A stretch of 64,000 nt of DNA, from NCBI GenBank assembly GCA_964484205.1, contig CAZAEZ010000030.1, positions 1 to 64,000 of the forward strand. Reading direction: 5' to 3'. Made by a program: the position numbers and the translations under genes. Positions 54,526-62,526 of the stretch are shown in pieces (within the stretch, counting starts at the first letter, position 1; each line of letters starts with the position of its first letter). Under the pieces are notes generated by a model. It had not been told where the DNA came from. It saw only the letters and a list, made by a program, of their open reading frames with translations, and searched no databases. This stretch comes from M3007 sp964484205 (GTDB lineage: Bacteria; Bacteroidota; Bacteroidia; Chitinophagales; Saprospiraceae).

Positions 54526-55425
54526 TTACTCCGAAATCTCCACGACGGCATTGTTTGCATAGGCCTGCCGGAAAACTTCCGGCGCCATGCCGGTGTATTT
54601 TTTGAAAAAACGGGTAAAATAGGCGTTGTCCTCGAAGTTCAATTCGTTGGCGATTTGCGAAACATTCGCATCCGAATTGACCAGCAAACGCTTGGCCTCC
54701 AGCACTACCCTGTCGCGAATTAACTCCCCGGCCGGTTTATTTGCCACCGCATTCACCAGCGCGTTCAGGTGGTTAGGCGTAATGAAAAGCATGCCGGCGT
54801 AATCCCGTGGCAGGCGCTTTTCCCGGAAATGAATCTCGATAAGCCGTTCAAAATTGCGCAACACAGCCAATTGATGACTTGTTATTCCCGGTTGGGATAT
54901 CCGCGGCAACTGCCGGGACAACAAAACCAACAACTGGAGCAACATGCCGCGCAAAATCTCCTGCTTAAAATCGCCGTCATTTTGAAATTCCAGCAGCATT
55001 TTCTCCATTAGCCCGTGCACCTCGCCGCAGCATTCGGCGTCCAGAATATTTGCCGGACTTTCACTCAGGGAATTAAAAAGCGGAAACTCCTGCACGAAAT
55101 TGGGGTTGTGACAAATCGCGGTGAAGAAGCTTTCATTAAAATTCACCACAAGCCCGTCCGTTTGTGCGTCAAAATCCCAACTGTGGATTTGTCCGGGACC
55201 CAAGGCATAAACCTGGTGCTCAACAATTGGAAATTTTTTAAAATCGATAGAGTGCTCGCCGCCGCCGGCAGTGAATAAAACGATTTGAAAAAAATCATGC
55301 CGGTGCGGAAAACGCAGGTTAGCATGTTTTTCCTTAAACGCGCTTATCCGCGTAACCAGAAATTCCGTCGCACACTGGTCGGCTCCGATCAGGTTGCAAA
55401 TACTAAACGTTGGGATGTTTTTCAC
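54526..55425 (-). CDS. AraC family transcriptional regulator
   Basis: 299 residues with a GTG start at 55425. The N-terminal part (about 20-110) is a cupin-like ligand-binding domain (LRFPHRHDFFQIVLFTAGGGEHSID). The C-terminal ~100 residues carry two helix-turn-helix motifs, the second ending NELNFEDNAYFTRFFKKYTGMAPEVFR, typical of AraC/XylS. Target unknown. It lies 49 bases downstream of the flavoprotein gene's stop region on the same strand order, so co-regulation is possible. Confidence 0.93.
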   Translation of the reverse strand: MKNIPTFSICNLIGADQCATEFLVTRISAFKEKHANLRFPHRHDFFQIVLFTAGGGEHSIDFKKFPIVEHQVYALGPGQIHSWDFDAQTDGLVVNFNESFFTAICHNPNFVQEFPLFNSLSESPANILDAECCGEVHGLMEKMLLEFQNDGDFKQEILRGMLLQLLVLLSRQLPRISQPGITSHQLAVLRNFERLIEIHFREKRLPRDYAGMLFITPNHLNALVNAVANKPAGELIRDRVVLEAKRLLVNSDANVSQIANELNFEDNAYFTRFFKKYTGMAPEVFRQAYANNAVVEISE

Positions 55426-55474
55426 GTCGGTTGAAACTAGTTTTCCAGTTCAACCGGCAAGTTACAGCATTTGT

Positions 55475-56683
55475 TCAAGCCGTCCCGTGCAATATCTTGT
55501 TCCAGTACAACCAGGGCAAAATGTGGCGCTTCATCTGATACATCGACCAACGCTCCTTACTTTGATCAAAGGGGAAAGTCTCCATCGGTTTGTTTTCGTA
55601 ATCAAATTCGGCCAACACCAGCTTGCCGTAGCCGGTCACCAACGGGCAGGAACCATAGCCGGTGTAGCGGGCTTCGGCCGGCTTACCCGTACGTATTTGG
55701 CTCATCAACTGCGCCACCAGCACCGGCGCCTGCTTGCGTACGGCCGCCCCGGTTTTGGCATTGGGCGTGCTGGAAACATCCCCGATCGAATACACATTCG
55801 GGTAGCGGTTGTGCTGGAAGGTAAATTTATCCACATCAACCCAGCCGTACGGATTATCGGGTATGGCAAGCGGACTGTTTTTGACAAAGTCGGGCGCGCT
55901 TTGCGGCGGGGTGATATGGATCATTTCAAACTGCTCGGTTGCCTGACCAACCACCTTTCCATCTTCATACACATCAAAAACCGCTTCTTTGCTTTCCGGT
56001 TTTATTTCCACCAGGTTGTGTTTGAAATGTGTTTTGATGCCATACCGGGCAACTACCTGATCCAGGGTTTTCTTGTATTTTTCAACGCCAAAAATGGTGG
56101 TGCCACCGGAATAAAAATGCACGTCCACATCGCCTAAAACGCCATGTTTGCGCCAAAAATCAGCGGCCAGGTACATGATTTTTTGTGGCGCTCCGCCACA
56201 TTTAACCGGGGTATTCGGGCTGGTAAACAGCGCCTTGCCCTTCCGGGTATTTTTCAGGCATTCATAGGTATAGGGCGCCATCTCAAACAGGTAATTTGAC
56301 GTTATCCCGTTTTTGCCCAAATTGCCCTCAAGGCCTTTGATTTTTCCAAAATTTAATTGAATTCCGGGACAAACGACGAGGTAGTCGTATGTGTACCGGT
56401 TTCCTTCCGCCGTGACAACGGCATTTTGTTCCGGATCAAATTGCGTGGCGGCCTCCTTGAGCCAGGTAGCCTTTTCAGGCATAACAGAAGCTTCGGAACG
56501 CACCGTATCCGCTTGGTCAAACACACCGCCGGCAACCAGCGTCCAGGCCGGTTGGTAGTAGTGTTTGTCGGACGGATCAATGATTCCGATATCGAGTTTT
56601 GCGTCTTTTCGGAAAAGTTGGGCAGCCAGGGAAATGCCTGCATTTCCACCACCCACGATCAGTATTTGAAAATGATTCTTCAT
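55475..56683 (-). CDS. Sulfide:quinone oxidoreductase-like FAD flavoprotein
   Basis: 402 residues. N-terminal FAD motif FQILIVGGGNAGISLAAQL and a second nucleotide-binding region. Cysteines occur in TPVKCGGAPQK and YGSCPLVTGYGK, matching the redox cysteines of the eukaryotic-type (SQOR) sulfide:quinone oxidoreductases, where equivalent segments read KCxGAPQK and SCPLVTG. The C-terminal amphipathic helix may bind the membrane. It probably oxidises sulfide and passes electrons to quinone; the assignment rests on motif resemblance only. Upstream on the minus strand is a -7-like TACCTTTG (56710-56717). Confidence 0.88.
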   Translation of the reverse strand: MKNHFQILIVGGGNAGISLAAQLFRKDAKLDIGIIDPSDKHYYQPAWTLVAGGVFDQADTVRSEASVMPEKATWLKEAATQFDPEQNAVVTAEGNRYTYDYLVVCPGIQLNFGKIKGLEGNLGKNGITSNYLFEMAPYTYECLKNTRKGKALFTSPNTPVKCGGAPQKIMYLAADFWRKHGVLGDVDVHFYSGGTTIFGVEKYKKTLDQVVARYGIKTHFKHNLVEIKPESKEAVFDVYEDGKVVGQATEQFEMIHITPPQSAPDFVKNSPLAIPDNPYGWVDVDKFTFQHNRYPNVYSIGDVSSTPNAKTGAAVRKQAPVLVAQLMSQIRTGKPAEARYTGYGSCPLVTGYGKLVLAEFDYENKPMETFPFDQSKERWSMYQMKRHILPWLYWNKILHGTA

Positions 56684-56783
56684 CGGGTAGATTTTACTTT
56701 GATTCCAAACAAAGGTACCCGGTCATTTCCAAAGGTGTTTAGGATGACTTAAGGCAATACTTGCATTAATCAACGATGCTGTT

Positions 56784-57182
56784 TCAGGCCTGTTTTTTCG
56801 CTACTCTTTTTAAAGAATCAGGATCATAGCGGACGTTGATATTGATCCACATCAAACGTGAAATCCGGAATACATAGACAAAGTTTACGGCCAAAAACAG
56901 GAGTAATAATCCAAATGCCACATTAATGCCCCAATGCAACACCCAGTGGAACAAGGCAACAAAAAGCAGGCAAAACCAGGCAGTCCAGATGTAGGAAATA
57001 AACATTGCCCCATAGTAGTAGCCCGGCTCCGGGAAGTAGTTCAGGTCGCACTTGGGGCACCGCTGGTGCATATCAAACGATTTTGAAAATGACCAGCTGC
57101 CCGTTTCAAAAGTTTCGCCTTCGTGGCATCGCGGGCATTTCAGTGCAAAAATGCTGTAGGCTTTTGATCCTTTTTTTAACAT
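56784..57182 (-). CDS. DUF983 protein (zinc-ribbon membrane protein)
   Basis: 132 residues from ATG at 57182. Two CxxC pairs form a zinc ribbon (LKCPRCHEGETF and HQRCPKCDLNYF), followed by two transmembrane helices (about 60-105). DUF983 proteins are common next to redox or cytochrome genes; function unknown. It lies 27 bases after the thioredoxin stop and is probably co-transcribed with it. Confidence 0.9.
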   Translation of the reverse strand: MLKKGSKAYSIFALKCPRCHEGETFETGSWSFSKSFDMHQRCPKCDLNYFPEPGYYYGAMFISYIWTAWFCLLFVALFHWVLHWGINVAFGLLLLFLAVNFVYVFRISRLMWININVRYDPDSLKRVAKKQA

Positions 57183-57209
57183 AGGTAGTTTGTAAAACGG
57201 CAAGCCGGA

Positions 57210-57524
57210 TTATTCCGTCGCATCCGCAGATTGGTAAAATGATTCGAGCGTGCGTACCAGCTCAACGGCAGAAAGCACACCGGAACGACGCCAGACAGGC
57301 TTCCCGGCCTGGAAAAGGATCAGGGTCGGCACCGAGCGCACATTAAATTCAGCGGCAATGGCCGGGTTGCGATCAACGTCGAGCTTAAAAATTGCAGCCC
57401 GGTCACCTACGCGTTTTTTTACATCTTCGAGAATTGGGGCCAGCATCTTACAGGGTCCACACCACTCGGCTGAAAAATCGACAAGTACAGGTTTGTCGGC
57501 GTTTACTAATTCTGTGAAAGTCAT
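57210..57524 (-). CDS. trxA: Thioredoxin
   Basis: 104 residues. Active site SAEWCGPCKML with the CGPC pair, cis-proline in VRSVPTLILF, and the normal single-domain length. No signal peptide, so cytosolic. It reduces protein disulfides with thioredoxin reductase. Upstream of DUF983 on the same strand. Confidence 0.96.
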   Translation of the reverse strand: MTFTELVNADKPVLVDFSAEWCGPCKMLAPILEDVKKRVGDRAAIFKLDVDRNPAIAAEFNVRSVPTLILFQAGKPVWRRSGVLSAVELVRTLESFYQSADATE

Positions 57525-57561
57525 ATTTAATTACGAATTGAAGAATAATATTAATTCTTTT

Positions 57562-57640
57562 GGCTCATGTTCCCATCTGGCTGGTAGTGAGGCGGTGACT
57601 TGAAGTCACCGCCTCACTTGCCCCCCAGGGTACATGATCC
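57562..57640. repeat. Nested palindrome element, copy 1
   Basis: Outer arms ggctcatgttccc (57562-57574) and the near-complement 57628-57640 (two mismatches) flank an inner perfect 15-bp hairpin agtgaggcggtgact-tga-agtcaccgcctcact (57586-57618). The same inner hairpin and outer arms occur in the copy at 62257, 4.7 kb away. Confidence 0.9.
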
Positions 57641-57762
57641 GAAATCGATGCAAAGATGCGCCGTCTGCTAAAATGTTCATTTGCACAGAAGCGGTTCTTT
57701 CTTGGATTTTTCAGGGAAACCGCAAAAAACGCACCGCAATTGACGACGCTCACCCGGGTACA

Positions 57763-57806
57763 TGACTGCGATCATCTTGCCCGCCCGGGCCATTGCCCGA
57801 ATTTTG
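57763..57806 (+). promoter_or_regulatory. Crp/Fnr-like site and promoter of the copper ATPase gene
   Basis: TGACTGCGATCA (57763-57774) fits TGA-N6-TCA; its reverse complement TGATCGCAGTCA shares TGATC-N3-GTCA with two other sites at 60330 and 61703. A TTTTG element follows at 57802, 39 bp from the site start. The site lies about 70 bases before the ATG, so activation at about -41 is expected (inference). Confidence 0.55.
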
Positions 57807-57833
57807 GGCTGCAAAAATAAAAACACCTTTTTC

Positions 57834-60332
57834 ATGGCAAAACCTGCCGCGCTGCCTGCCGCCAAGCCTGCGCCTCATACCCGGCTCTATTGTTACCATT
57901 GTCAGGACGAATGCCCGGACGACCGGTTACATATTGACGACAAATATTTTTGCTGCAACGGCTGTCAGATGGTCTACGAGATACTCAACACCCACCAACT
58001 CTGTCAGTTTTACGACCTGGACGACAACCCCGGCATTTCGCAAAAACTACGCCGGGATGCCCGCTCTTTTGCCTGGCTCGACGACGACGAAATACGCCAA
58101 CAACTCCTGGAATTTAGCGACGGCAACACCGCCATTGTCACCTTCTACCTGCCTGCCATGCACTGCGCTTCCTGCATTTGGCTGTTGGAGCATTTGTACA
58201 AGCTGGACAACGGTGTGGTGCACTCCAAAGTCAATTTTTTGAAAAAACAGGTCACCATTCATTTCGAAGAAAAAAACACCTCGCTACGCAAACTGGCCTC
58301 CATGCTCGCCAGCATCGGCTACACCCCGGAGATCAATCTGGGCGACGTAAGCGCAACCGGAAAACCCAAAGCCATCGACCGCAGCCTCCTGTATAAAATA
58401 GGCGTAGCCGGATTTGCCTTCGGCAACATCATGTTGTTGAGCTTCCCGGAATACCTGGGCCTTCAAAAAGAACTGGAAGGCCGTTTTTTCTCGGCATTCG
58501 GTTACGTCAACCTGCTCTTGTCCCTACCCGTTTTGCTTTACAGCGCCCGCGACTACTTTGTGTCTGCCTACACCGGGTTGCGGCACCGCCACCTGAACAT
58601 CGACGTGCCGCTAGCCCTGGGAATGATGATGCTGTTTGGCCGCTCGGCCTGGGAAATTCTGACCCAAAGCGGCGCCGGTTACCTGGATTCTTTTGCCGGA
58701 CTGGTGTTTTTTCTGCTTGTCGGCCGATGGTTCCAGCAGAAAACCTATCACCAACTCTCGTTTGAACGCGACTACAAATCCTATTTTCCGGTAGCCGCAT
58801 CGCGCAAAAACACCGACGGCTCCGAATCCGCCACACCACTAAACAAACTGAACCCCGGCGATATCATCCTGGTGCGCAATGGCGAACTCATCCCGGCGGA
58901 TGGTATCCTGCTGAAAGGCGGCGGCCGCATTGATTACGCCTTCGTAACCGGCGAGGCCGACCCGGTCACGCTGGAAAGCGGCGCCCATGTGTACGCCGGC
59001 GGCAAACAACTTGGCGAAACACTGGAGATCAGCCTGACTCGCCAGGTGAATACCAGCTACCTGACCCAACTGTGGAACAATGAGGCGTTTAAAAGTCAGG
59101 CAAAAGGTCATGCCAGCGCGCTGGCCGACCGGGCAGGCCGGTATTTCACCGCCGTGATCCTTGGCGTGGCCGGACTTGCCTTTTTATACTGGGTTCCGCA
59201 AAGCCTGCCCACCGCCATCAATGCATTCACGGCGGTGCTGATCATTGCCTGCCCCTGCGCCGTTGCCTTGTCCATCCCATTTACCATGGGCAATATCCTG
59301 CGCATTCTGGCCCGCAACCGGTTTTATGTAAAAAACACCAACGTGCTGGAATCGTTTTCGGCCGTGCAAGCCGTCATTTTTGACAAAACCGGCACCATCA
59401 CCAACACCGGGCAACATGCCGTGCATTTTGTGCCGGACGCCTCCGATGGAGCAGCTCAGCTGAGCCCAACCGAAAAAATCGCCGTGCGCACCCTGGCGCA
59501 CCAAAGCAACCACCCGCTCAGCCGGCAAATAGCCGCCGCTTATGCCGATGCTCCGTTGGGAACGCCCGCCGAATTTCGGGAACTGCCCGGCCAGGGTATC
59601 CAGGGCACGGTGAACGGCTGGGAAATCCGCCTGGGTTCGGCCGATTTTATCGGCGGCCAAACCCAGGCGGGCGAAGGTGTTTATCTTGAAATAAATGGCC
59701 GCGTCCGCGGATATTTTCAATTAAAAAGCCACTACCGGCACGGTCTCGCCCCGTTGCTTGCGCATTTCAGGCAGCGGCAGGTTGCAACCTGGCTGGTGTC
59801 GGGCGATCACAACCGGGAAGCGGAGGCCCTGAAGCCGTATTTTCCGGATGCGGCTGCTTTGCGGTTCAAACAAAGCCCGCAGGACAAACTGGATTTCGTC
59901 AAAAGTTTGCAGCAAAACAGGCAGAATGTGCTCATGCTGGGCGATGGATTGAACGACGCCGGCGCCTTGCAACAAAGCAATGTCGGCATTGTGGTAGCGG
60001 AAAACACCAACAACTTCACCCCTGCCTGCGACGCCATTTTGCATGCCGGCGAATTTGACCGCCTGCCGCAGTTTTTCCAGCTGGCTCAATGGGGCATGAC
60101 GACGGTCAATGCAGCCTACCTGCTGGCGGCTTGTTACAATATTGTCGGGTTGAGCTATGCCGTGACGGGCACCCTGTCGCCCGTGGTGGCGGCGGTTTTG
60201 ATGCCCCTGAGTTCCGTAACCATTCTGCTCTTCGGATTTGGCATGAGCCAGTGGAAAGCCATGCAATTGGGCCTGGCATTTAGCCCCCGAAGTTCAGATC
60301 AAGCCTTCCATCAAGGTCATAACCCGGCCTGA
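57834..60332 (+). CDS. ccoI: CcoI/FixI-type heavy-metal (copper) translocating P-type ATPase
   Basis: 832 residues from ATG at 57834. An N-terminal cysteine cluster (CYHCQDECP and FCCNGCQMVYEIL) and an HMA domain with CASC (MHCASCIWLL) precede the membrane helices. The translocation motif is CPCAVALS, with phosphorylation loop DKTGTITNTG, an HP motif in QSNHPLS, and the hinge GDGLNDAGAL. The N-terminal cluster is typical of CcoI, which delivers copper for cbb3-type cytochrome oxidase assembly; the oxidase genes are not in this window. Its promoter region carries a Crp/Fnr-like site, consistent with control by oxygen or redox state (inference). Confidence 0.92.
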   Translation: MAKPAALPAAKPAPHTRLYCYHCQDECPDDRLHIDDKYFCCNGCQMVYEILNTHQLCQFYDLDDNPGISQKLRRDARSFAWLDDDEIRQQLLEFSDGNTAIVTFYLPAMHCASCIWLLEHLYKLDNGVVHSKVNFLKKQVTIHFEEKNTSLRKLASMLASIGYTPEINLGDVSATGKPKAIDRSLLYKIGVAGFAFGNIMLLSFPEYLGLQKELEGRFFSAFGYVNLLLSLPVLLYSARDYFVSAYTGLRHRHLNIDVPLALGMMMLFGRSAWEILTQSGAGYLDSFAGLVFFLLVGRWFQQKTYHQLSFERDYKSYFPVAASRKNTDGSESATPLNKLNPGDIILVRNGELIPADGILLKGGGRIDYAFVTGEADPVTLESGAHVYAGGKQLGETLEISLTRQVNTSYLTQLWNNEAFKSQAKGHASALADRAGRYFTAVILGVAGLAFLYWVPQSLPTAINAFTAVLIIACPCAVALSIPFTMGNILRILARNRFYVKNTNVLESFSAVQAVIFDKTGTITNTGQHAVHFVPDASDGAAQLSPTEKIAVRTLAHQSNHPLSRQIAAAYADAPLGTPAEFRELPGQGIQGTVNGWEIRLGSADFIGGQTQAGEGVYLEINGRVRGYFQLKSHYRHGLAPLLAHFRQRQVATWLVSGDHNREAEALKPYFPDAAALRFKQSPQDKLDFVKSLQQNRQNVLMLGDGLNDAGALQQSNVGIVVAENTNNFTPACDAILHAGEFDRLPQFFQLAQWGMTTVNAAYLLAACYNIVGLSYAVTGTLSPVVAAVLMPLSSVTILLFGFGMSQWKAMQLGLAFSPRSSDQAFHQGHNPA

Positions 60333-60372
60333 TCTTGGTCATTCTGATCCGGACGAGAATCAGGCAGTTTTG
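60330..60372 (+). promoter_or_regulatory. Crp/Fnr-like site and promoter of the small-protein/usp unit
   Basis: TGATCTTGGTCA (60330-60341) is followed by TTTTG at 60368, 38 bp from its start, in the context caggcagttttgtaca. The start codon is 83 bases from the site. The site and promoter spacing match those at 61703 exactly. Confidence 0.6.
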
Positions 60373-60412
60373 TACACTCCATGTTGGGATTATTAATTAA
60401 AATTATACTGTC

Positions 60413-60823
60413 ATGAAAATCAGAATAGAACCGGATACGACCCTGGCTGAAATCCAGGGAGCATTTCAGGAAACGTTTCCTTACCTGAAAATTGAATTTT
60501 TCACAAAATCGCACCGGGCGTTCAAGGGTAGCCACGCCAAATTTTTGATCCAGGATTTGGATCAAAAACTGCGCGATGTTTTGCCTGCGCCAAAATCCGG
60601 AGCATTGGAAATCATGCCGGAAATGCCCACCTACCAGGCAGAAAATTTATTTGAAGAAAAATTCGGCCTGCACGTGCAGGTATTTCGCAAATCGGGTGAA
60701 ACCTGGTTGGTCACGAGTGTAACCGACAAGTTGAGCCTGGCTAAACAAAACGCCAAAGGGCAAGCCAGCGAAAACGTCCACTTTATTTCCGAAGACCCAA
60801 TCGACTACCGGGAACAGGAATAA
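60413..60823 (+). CDS. Small conserved protein of unknown function
   Basis: 136 residues, no signal peptide or membrane helix. Alpha/beta pattern starting MKIRIEPDTTLAEIQGAFQ, with SGALEIMPEMPTYQAENLF in the middle and a charged C-terminus. No family name recognised. It is 22 bases upstream of the universal stress protein and probably co-transcribed under the 60330 promoter. Confidence 0.82.
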   Translation: MKIRIEPDTTLAEIQGAFQETFPYLKIEFFTKSHRAFKGSHAKFLIQDLDQKLRDVLPAPKSGALEIMPEMPTYQAENLFEEKFGLHVQVFRKSGETWLVTSVTDKLSLAKQNAKGQASENVHFISEDPIDYREQE

Positions 60824-60844
60824 CAGTCACCAAAACTATTGATT

Positions 60845-61675
60845 ATGAAGGCCATACTAGTCCCTACCGACTTCTCCAAATGCGCCGCCAACGCAATGAC
60901 CCACGCCATGGCACTTGCCCGCGATACCGGCGCCGAACTGACGCTGCTGCATGTTGTTTTCCCAAATGAAGGTGTAGACAACAACATGTACAATGTTTTT
61001 TGGTCGGATGAATACATGGCCGAGCGGACCAAAGGGCTGAAACAATGGGCACGCCGCTTCCAACGACAAAAAGGGAACCAGGGCATTCGCGTGCATGCAG
61101 ACTGCCGCATTGGTTTTCCGGTGCCCACGATCTGCGACATTGCCGAAGATATCCATGCCGACCTGATCGTGATGGGAACCACCGGCGCCACCGGACTCCG
61201 GGGCACCTTCCTCGGCAGCATCGCCGCCGGCGTAATGTCGAATACTCAAGTTCCGGTATTGTCGATCCCAAAACAGGCAACGCTGCGGAACGAATACAAC
61301 GCGGTATTTGCCACCGATTTCCGGCTCAAACTGGATTCGGTATCATTGGGCGTACTGACGGAATTACTGGCACTGAAAAAAAGTATGCTGCACATCGTGC
61401 ACATTCTGGACAAACCGGGCCTTGCACCCGATCCCGCGCGCGAAAAGGCAATTGGTCAGAAATTGGGTAAAATTCCGCATGATTTCCACTATTTGCACGA
61501 CCGCGATATTACCCAGGCCGTTTCCAACTTCCTGGAAGCCCGCGATGCCGGCTTGCTTGTCGCAATTGCCCACGAGCACAGCCTGTTTCACCGGCTGTTT
61601 TACGAAAGCATTACGCGCCGGCTGGCGCACCGGGTCCGGCTACCTATGCTGACGTTGCACGACGCCACTGCCTGA
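60845..61675 (+). CDS. Universal stress protein with tandem Usp domains
   Basis: 276 residues from ATG at 60845. The first Usp domain (about 1-142) ends with MGTTGATGLRGTFLGSIA, a complete G-2x-G-9x-G-S ATP-binding motif, so it should bind ATP. The second domain (about 150-276) is degenerate and lacks that motif. In Bacteroidota such proteins are often induced under low oxygen or energy stress. It shares the operon with the preceding small protein. Confidence 0.93.
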   Translation: MKAILVPTDFSKCAANAMTHAMALARDTGAELTLLHVVFPNEGVDNNMYNVFWSDEYMAERTKGLKQWARRFQRQKGNQGIRVHADCRIGFPVPTICDIAEDIHADLIVMGTTGATGLRGTFLGSIAAGVMSNTQVPVLSIPKQATLRNEYNAVFATDFRLKLDSVSLGVLTELLALKKSMLHIVHILDKPGLAPDPAREKAIGQKLGKIPHDFHYLHDRDITQAVSNFLEARDAGLLVAIAHEHSLFHRLFYESITRRLAHRVRLPMLTLHDATA

Positions 61676-61702
61676 AACAGCGACGAAAGTCGCCGACAGG
61701 CT

Positions 61703-61745
61703 TGATCCTGGTCATTCACCACAGTATTTTTAACAGGCAATTTTG
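61703..61745 (+). promoter_or_regulatory. Crp/Fnr-like site and promoter of the CBS gene
   Basis: TGATCCTGGTCA (61703-61714) is followed by TTTTG at 61741, exactly 38 bp from the site start, in the context acaggcaattttgcagta. The ATG at 61777 lies 74 bases from the site. This is the closest match to the site at 60330. Confidence 0.6.
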
Positions 61746-61776
61746 CAGTAAACAATCACCTTTTAATACCCTGACC

Positions 61777-62223
61777 ATGCAAGCGTCAACACCGATTTTC
61801 AAAATAATGACCAAACAGCCCGAAACGGTTTCTCCAGCCGATACGATGGAGGAGGTCCGCAAGGTGTTTGAAAAACGCGGATTTCACCATGTTCCGGTAG
61901 TGGAAAATGAAAAACTGGTGGGCCTGGTCAGTTACACCGATTATCTCCGCCTGGTGCGTTCTGTTTTCGACAACAACATGGAAGTACGCAGCAACGAACA
62001 AGTCCTGCACGCAACGGTTGTCAGTGAGGTAATGACGACAGATTTACTTTGCCTGTCAAAAAATGACACCGTGGAAGACGCGCTGCGGATTTTCAAAGCG
62101 AACCAGTTTCACTCCCTTCCCGTGGTGGATGAACATGACAACCTGGTCGGGATAATTACAACCTACGACCTGATGAAAGTGCTCGAACGGGTATTTGTCG
62201 GGCAACAATACCCGATTGACTGA
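61777..62223 (+). CDS. CBS domain-containing protein
   Basis: 148 residues from ATG at 61777, made of two CBS domains (about 8-65 and 80-140). Motifs IMTKQPETVSPADTMEEV and VMTTDLLCLSKNDTVEDAL start each one. CBS pairs bind adenine nucleotides and act as energy sensors. It is separately promoted by a Crp/Fnr-like site, matching the usp unit upstream. Confidence 0.92.
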   Translation: MQASTPIFKIMTKQPETVSPADTMEEVRKVFEKRGFHHVPVVENEKLVGLVSYTDYLRLVRSVFDNNMEVRSNEQVLHATVVSEVMTTDLLCLSKNDTVEDALRIFKANQFHSLPVVDEHDNLVGIITTYDLMKVLERVFVGQQYPID

Positions 62224-62256
62224 AAAAATAAGGTACCGGCGGTACTGTAAGATTTA

Positions 62257-62346
62257 GGCTCATGTTCCCGTTTGGCTGAGGGGGGGACGAGTGAGGCGGT
62301 GACTGATAGTCACCGCCTCACTACCAGCCCGCTGGGAACATGAGCC
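62257..62346. repeat. Nested palindrome element, copy 2
   Basis: Perfect outer arms ggctcatgttccc (62257-62269) and gggaacatgagcc (62334-62346) flank a perfect inner hairpin agtgaggcggtgact-gat-agtcaccgcctcact (62290-62322). The inner stem is identical to copy 1 at 57586; only the three-base loop differs. Confidence 0.92.
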
Positions 62347-62386
62347 ACGATTTAAGCGTGATAGTTTTTGGTTTTTTGTTAATGAA

Positions 62387-62417
62387 AAATGCTCCGGCTG
62401 GATGAGCCGGAGCATTT
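62387..62417 (+). terminator. Bidirectional terminator-like hairpin
   Basis: A 13-bp perfect stem (aaatgctccggct / agccggagcattt) with a five-base loop, followed by GATTTTTACG on the plus strand and preceded by a TTTTTGGTTTTTTG stretch. It probably ends transcription of the CBS gene and perhaps the convergent gene. Confidence 0.7.
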
Positions 62418-62434
62418 GATTTTTACGCATAAGC

Positions 62435-62473
62435 CAGTGTCGGCGTGACTGGACTGGAGTCACGCCGACACTG
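62435..62473. repeat. 16-bp perfect hairpin with GACT-AGTC tip
   Basis: Stem cagtgtcggcgtgact (62435-62450) pairs perfectly with 62458-62473 across a seven-base loop. It keeps the GACT/AGTC tip of the other hairpins but has its own stem sequence. Confidence 0.8.
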
Positions 62474-62526
62474 TAACCCGTTACGGACCTGATTTTTAGC
62501 CATCGTTTCAGCGGGATTCCACCGCT

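Larger units (their letters stand above)
57525..57833. other. Divergent intergenic region between trxA and ccoI
   Basis: About 309 bases without a gene. It contains the nested palindrome at 57562-57640 and a Crp/Fnr-like site with promoter at 57763-57806 (both annotated separately). I saw no other feature. Confidence 0.6.
62224..62526. other. Hairpin-dense intergenic region
   Basis: About 303 bases without a gene between two convergent genes. It contains three strong hairpins (62257-62346, 62387-62417, 62435-62473), annotated separately. No promoter or RNA gene recognised. Confidence 0.7.

Noticed and set aside
56710..56760. Fourth Crp/Fnr-like site upstream of the sulfide-oxidoreductase-like gene
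   Set aside because: On the minus strand TGCCTTAAGTCA matches only partly (TGC-N6-TCA) and its distance to TACCTTTG is 43 rather than 38-39, so it does not meet the pattern.
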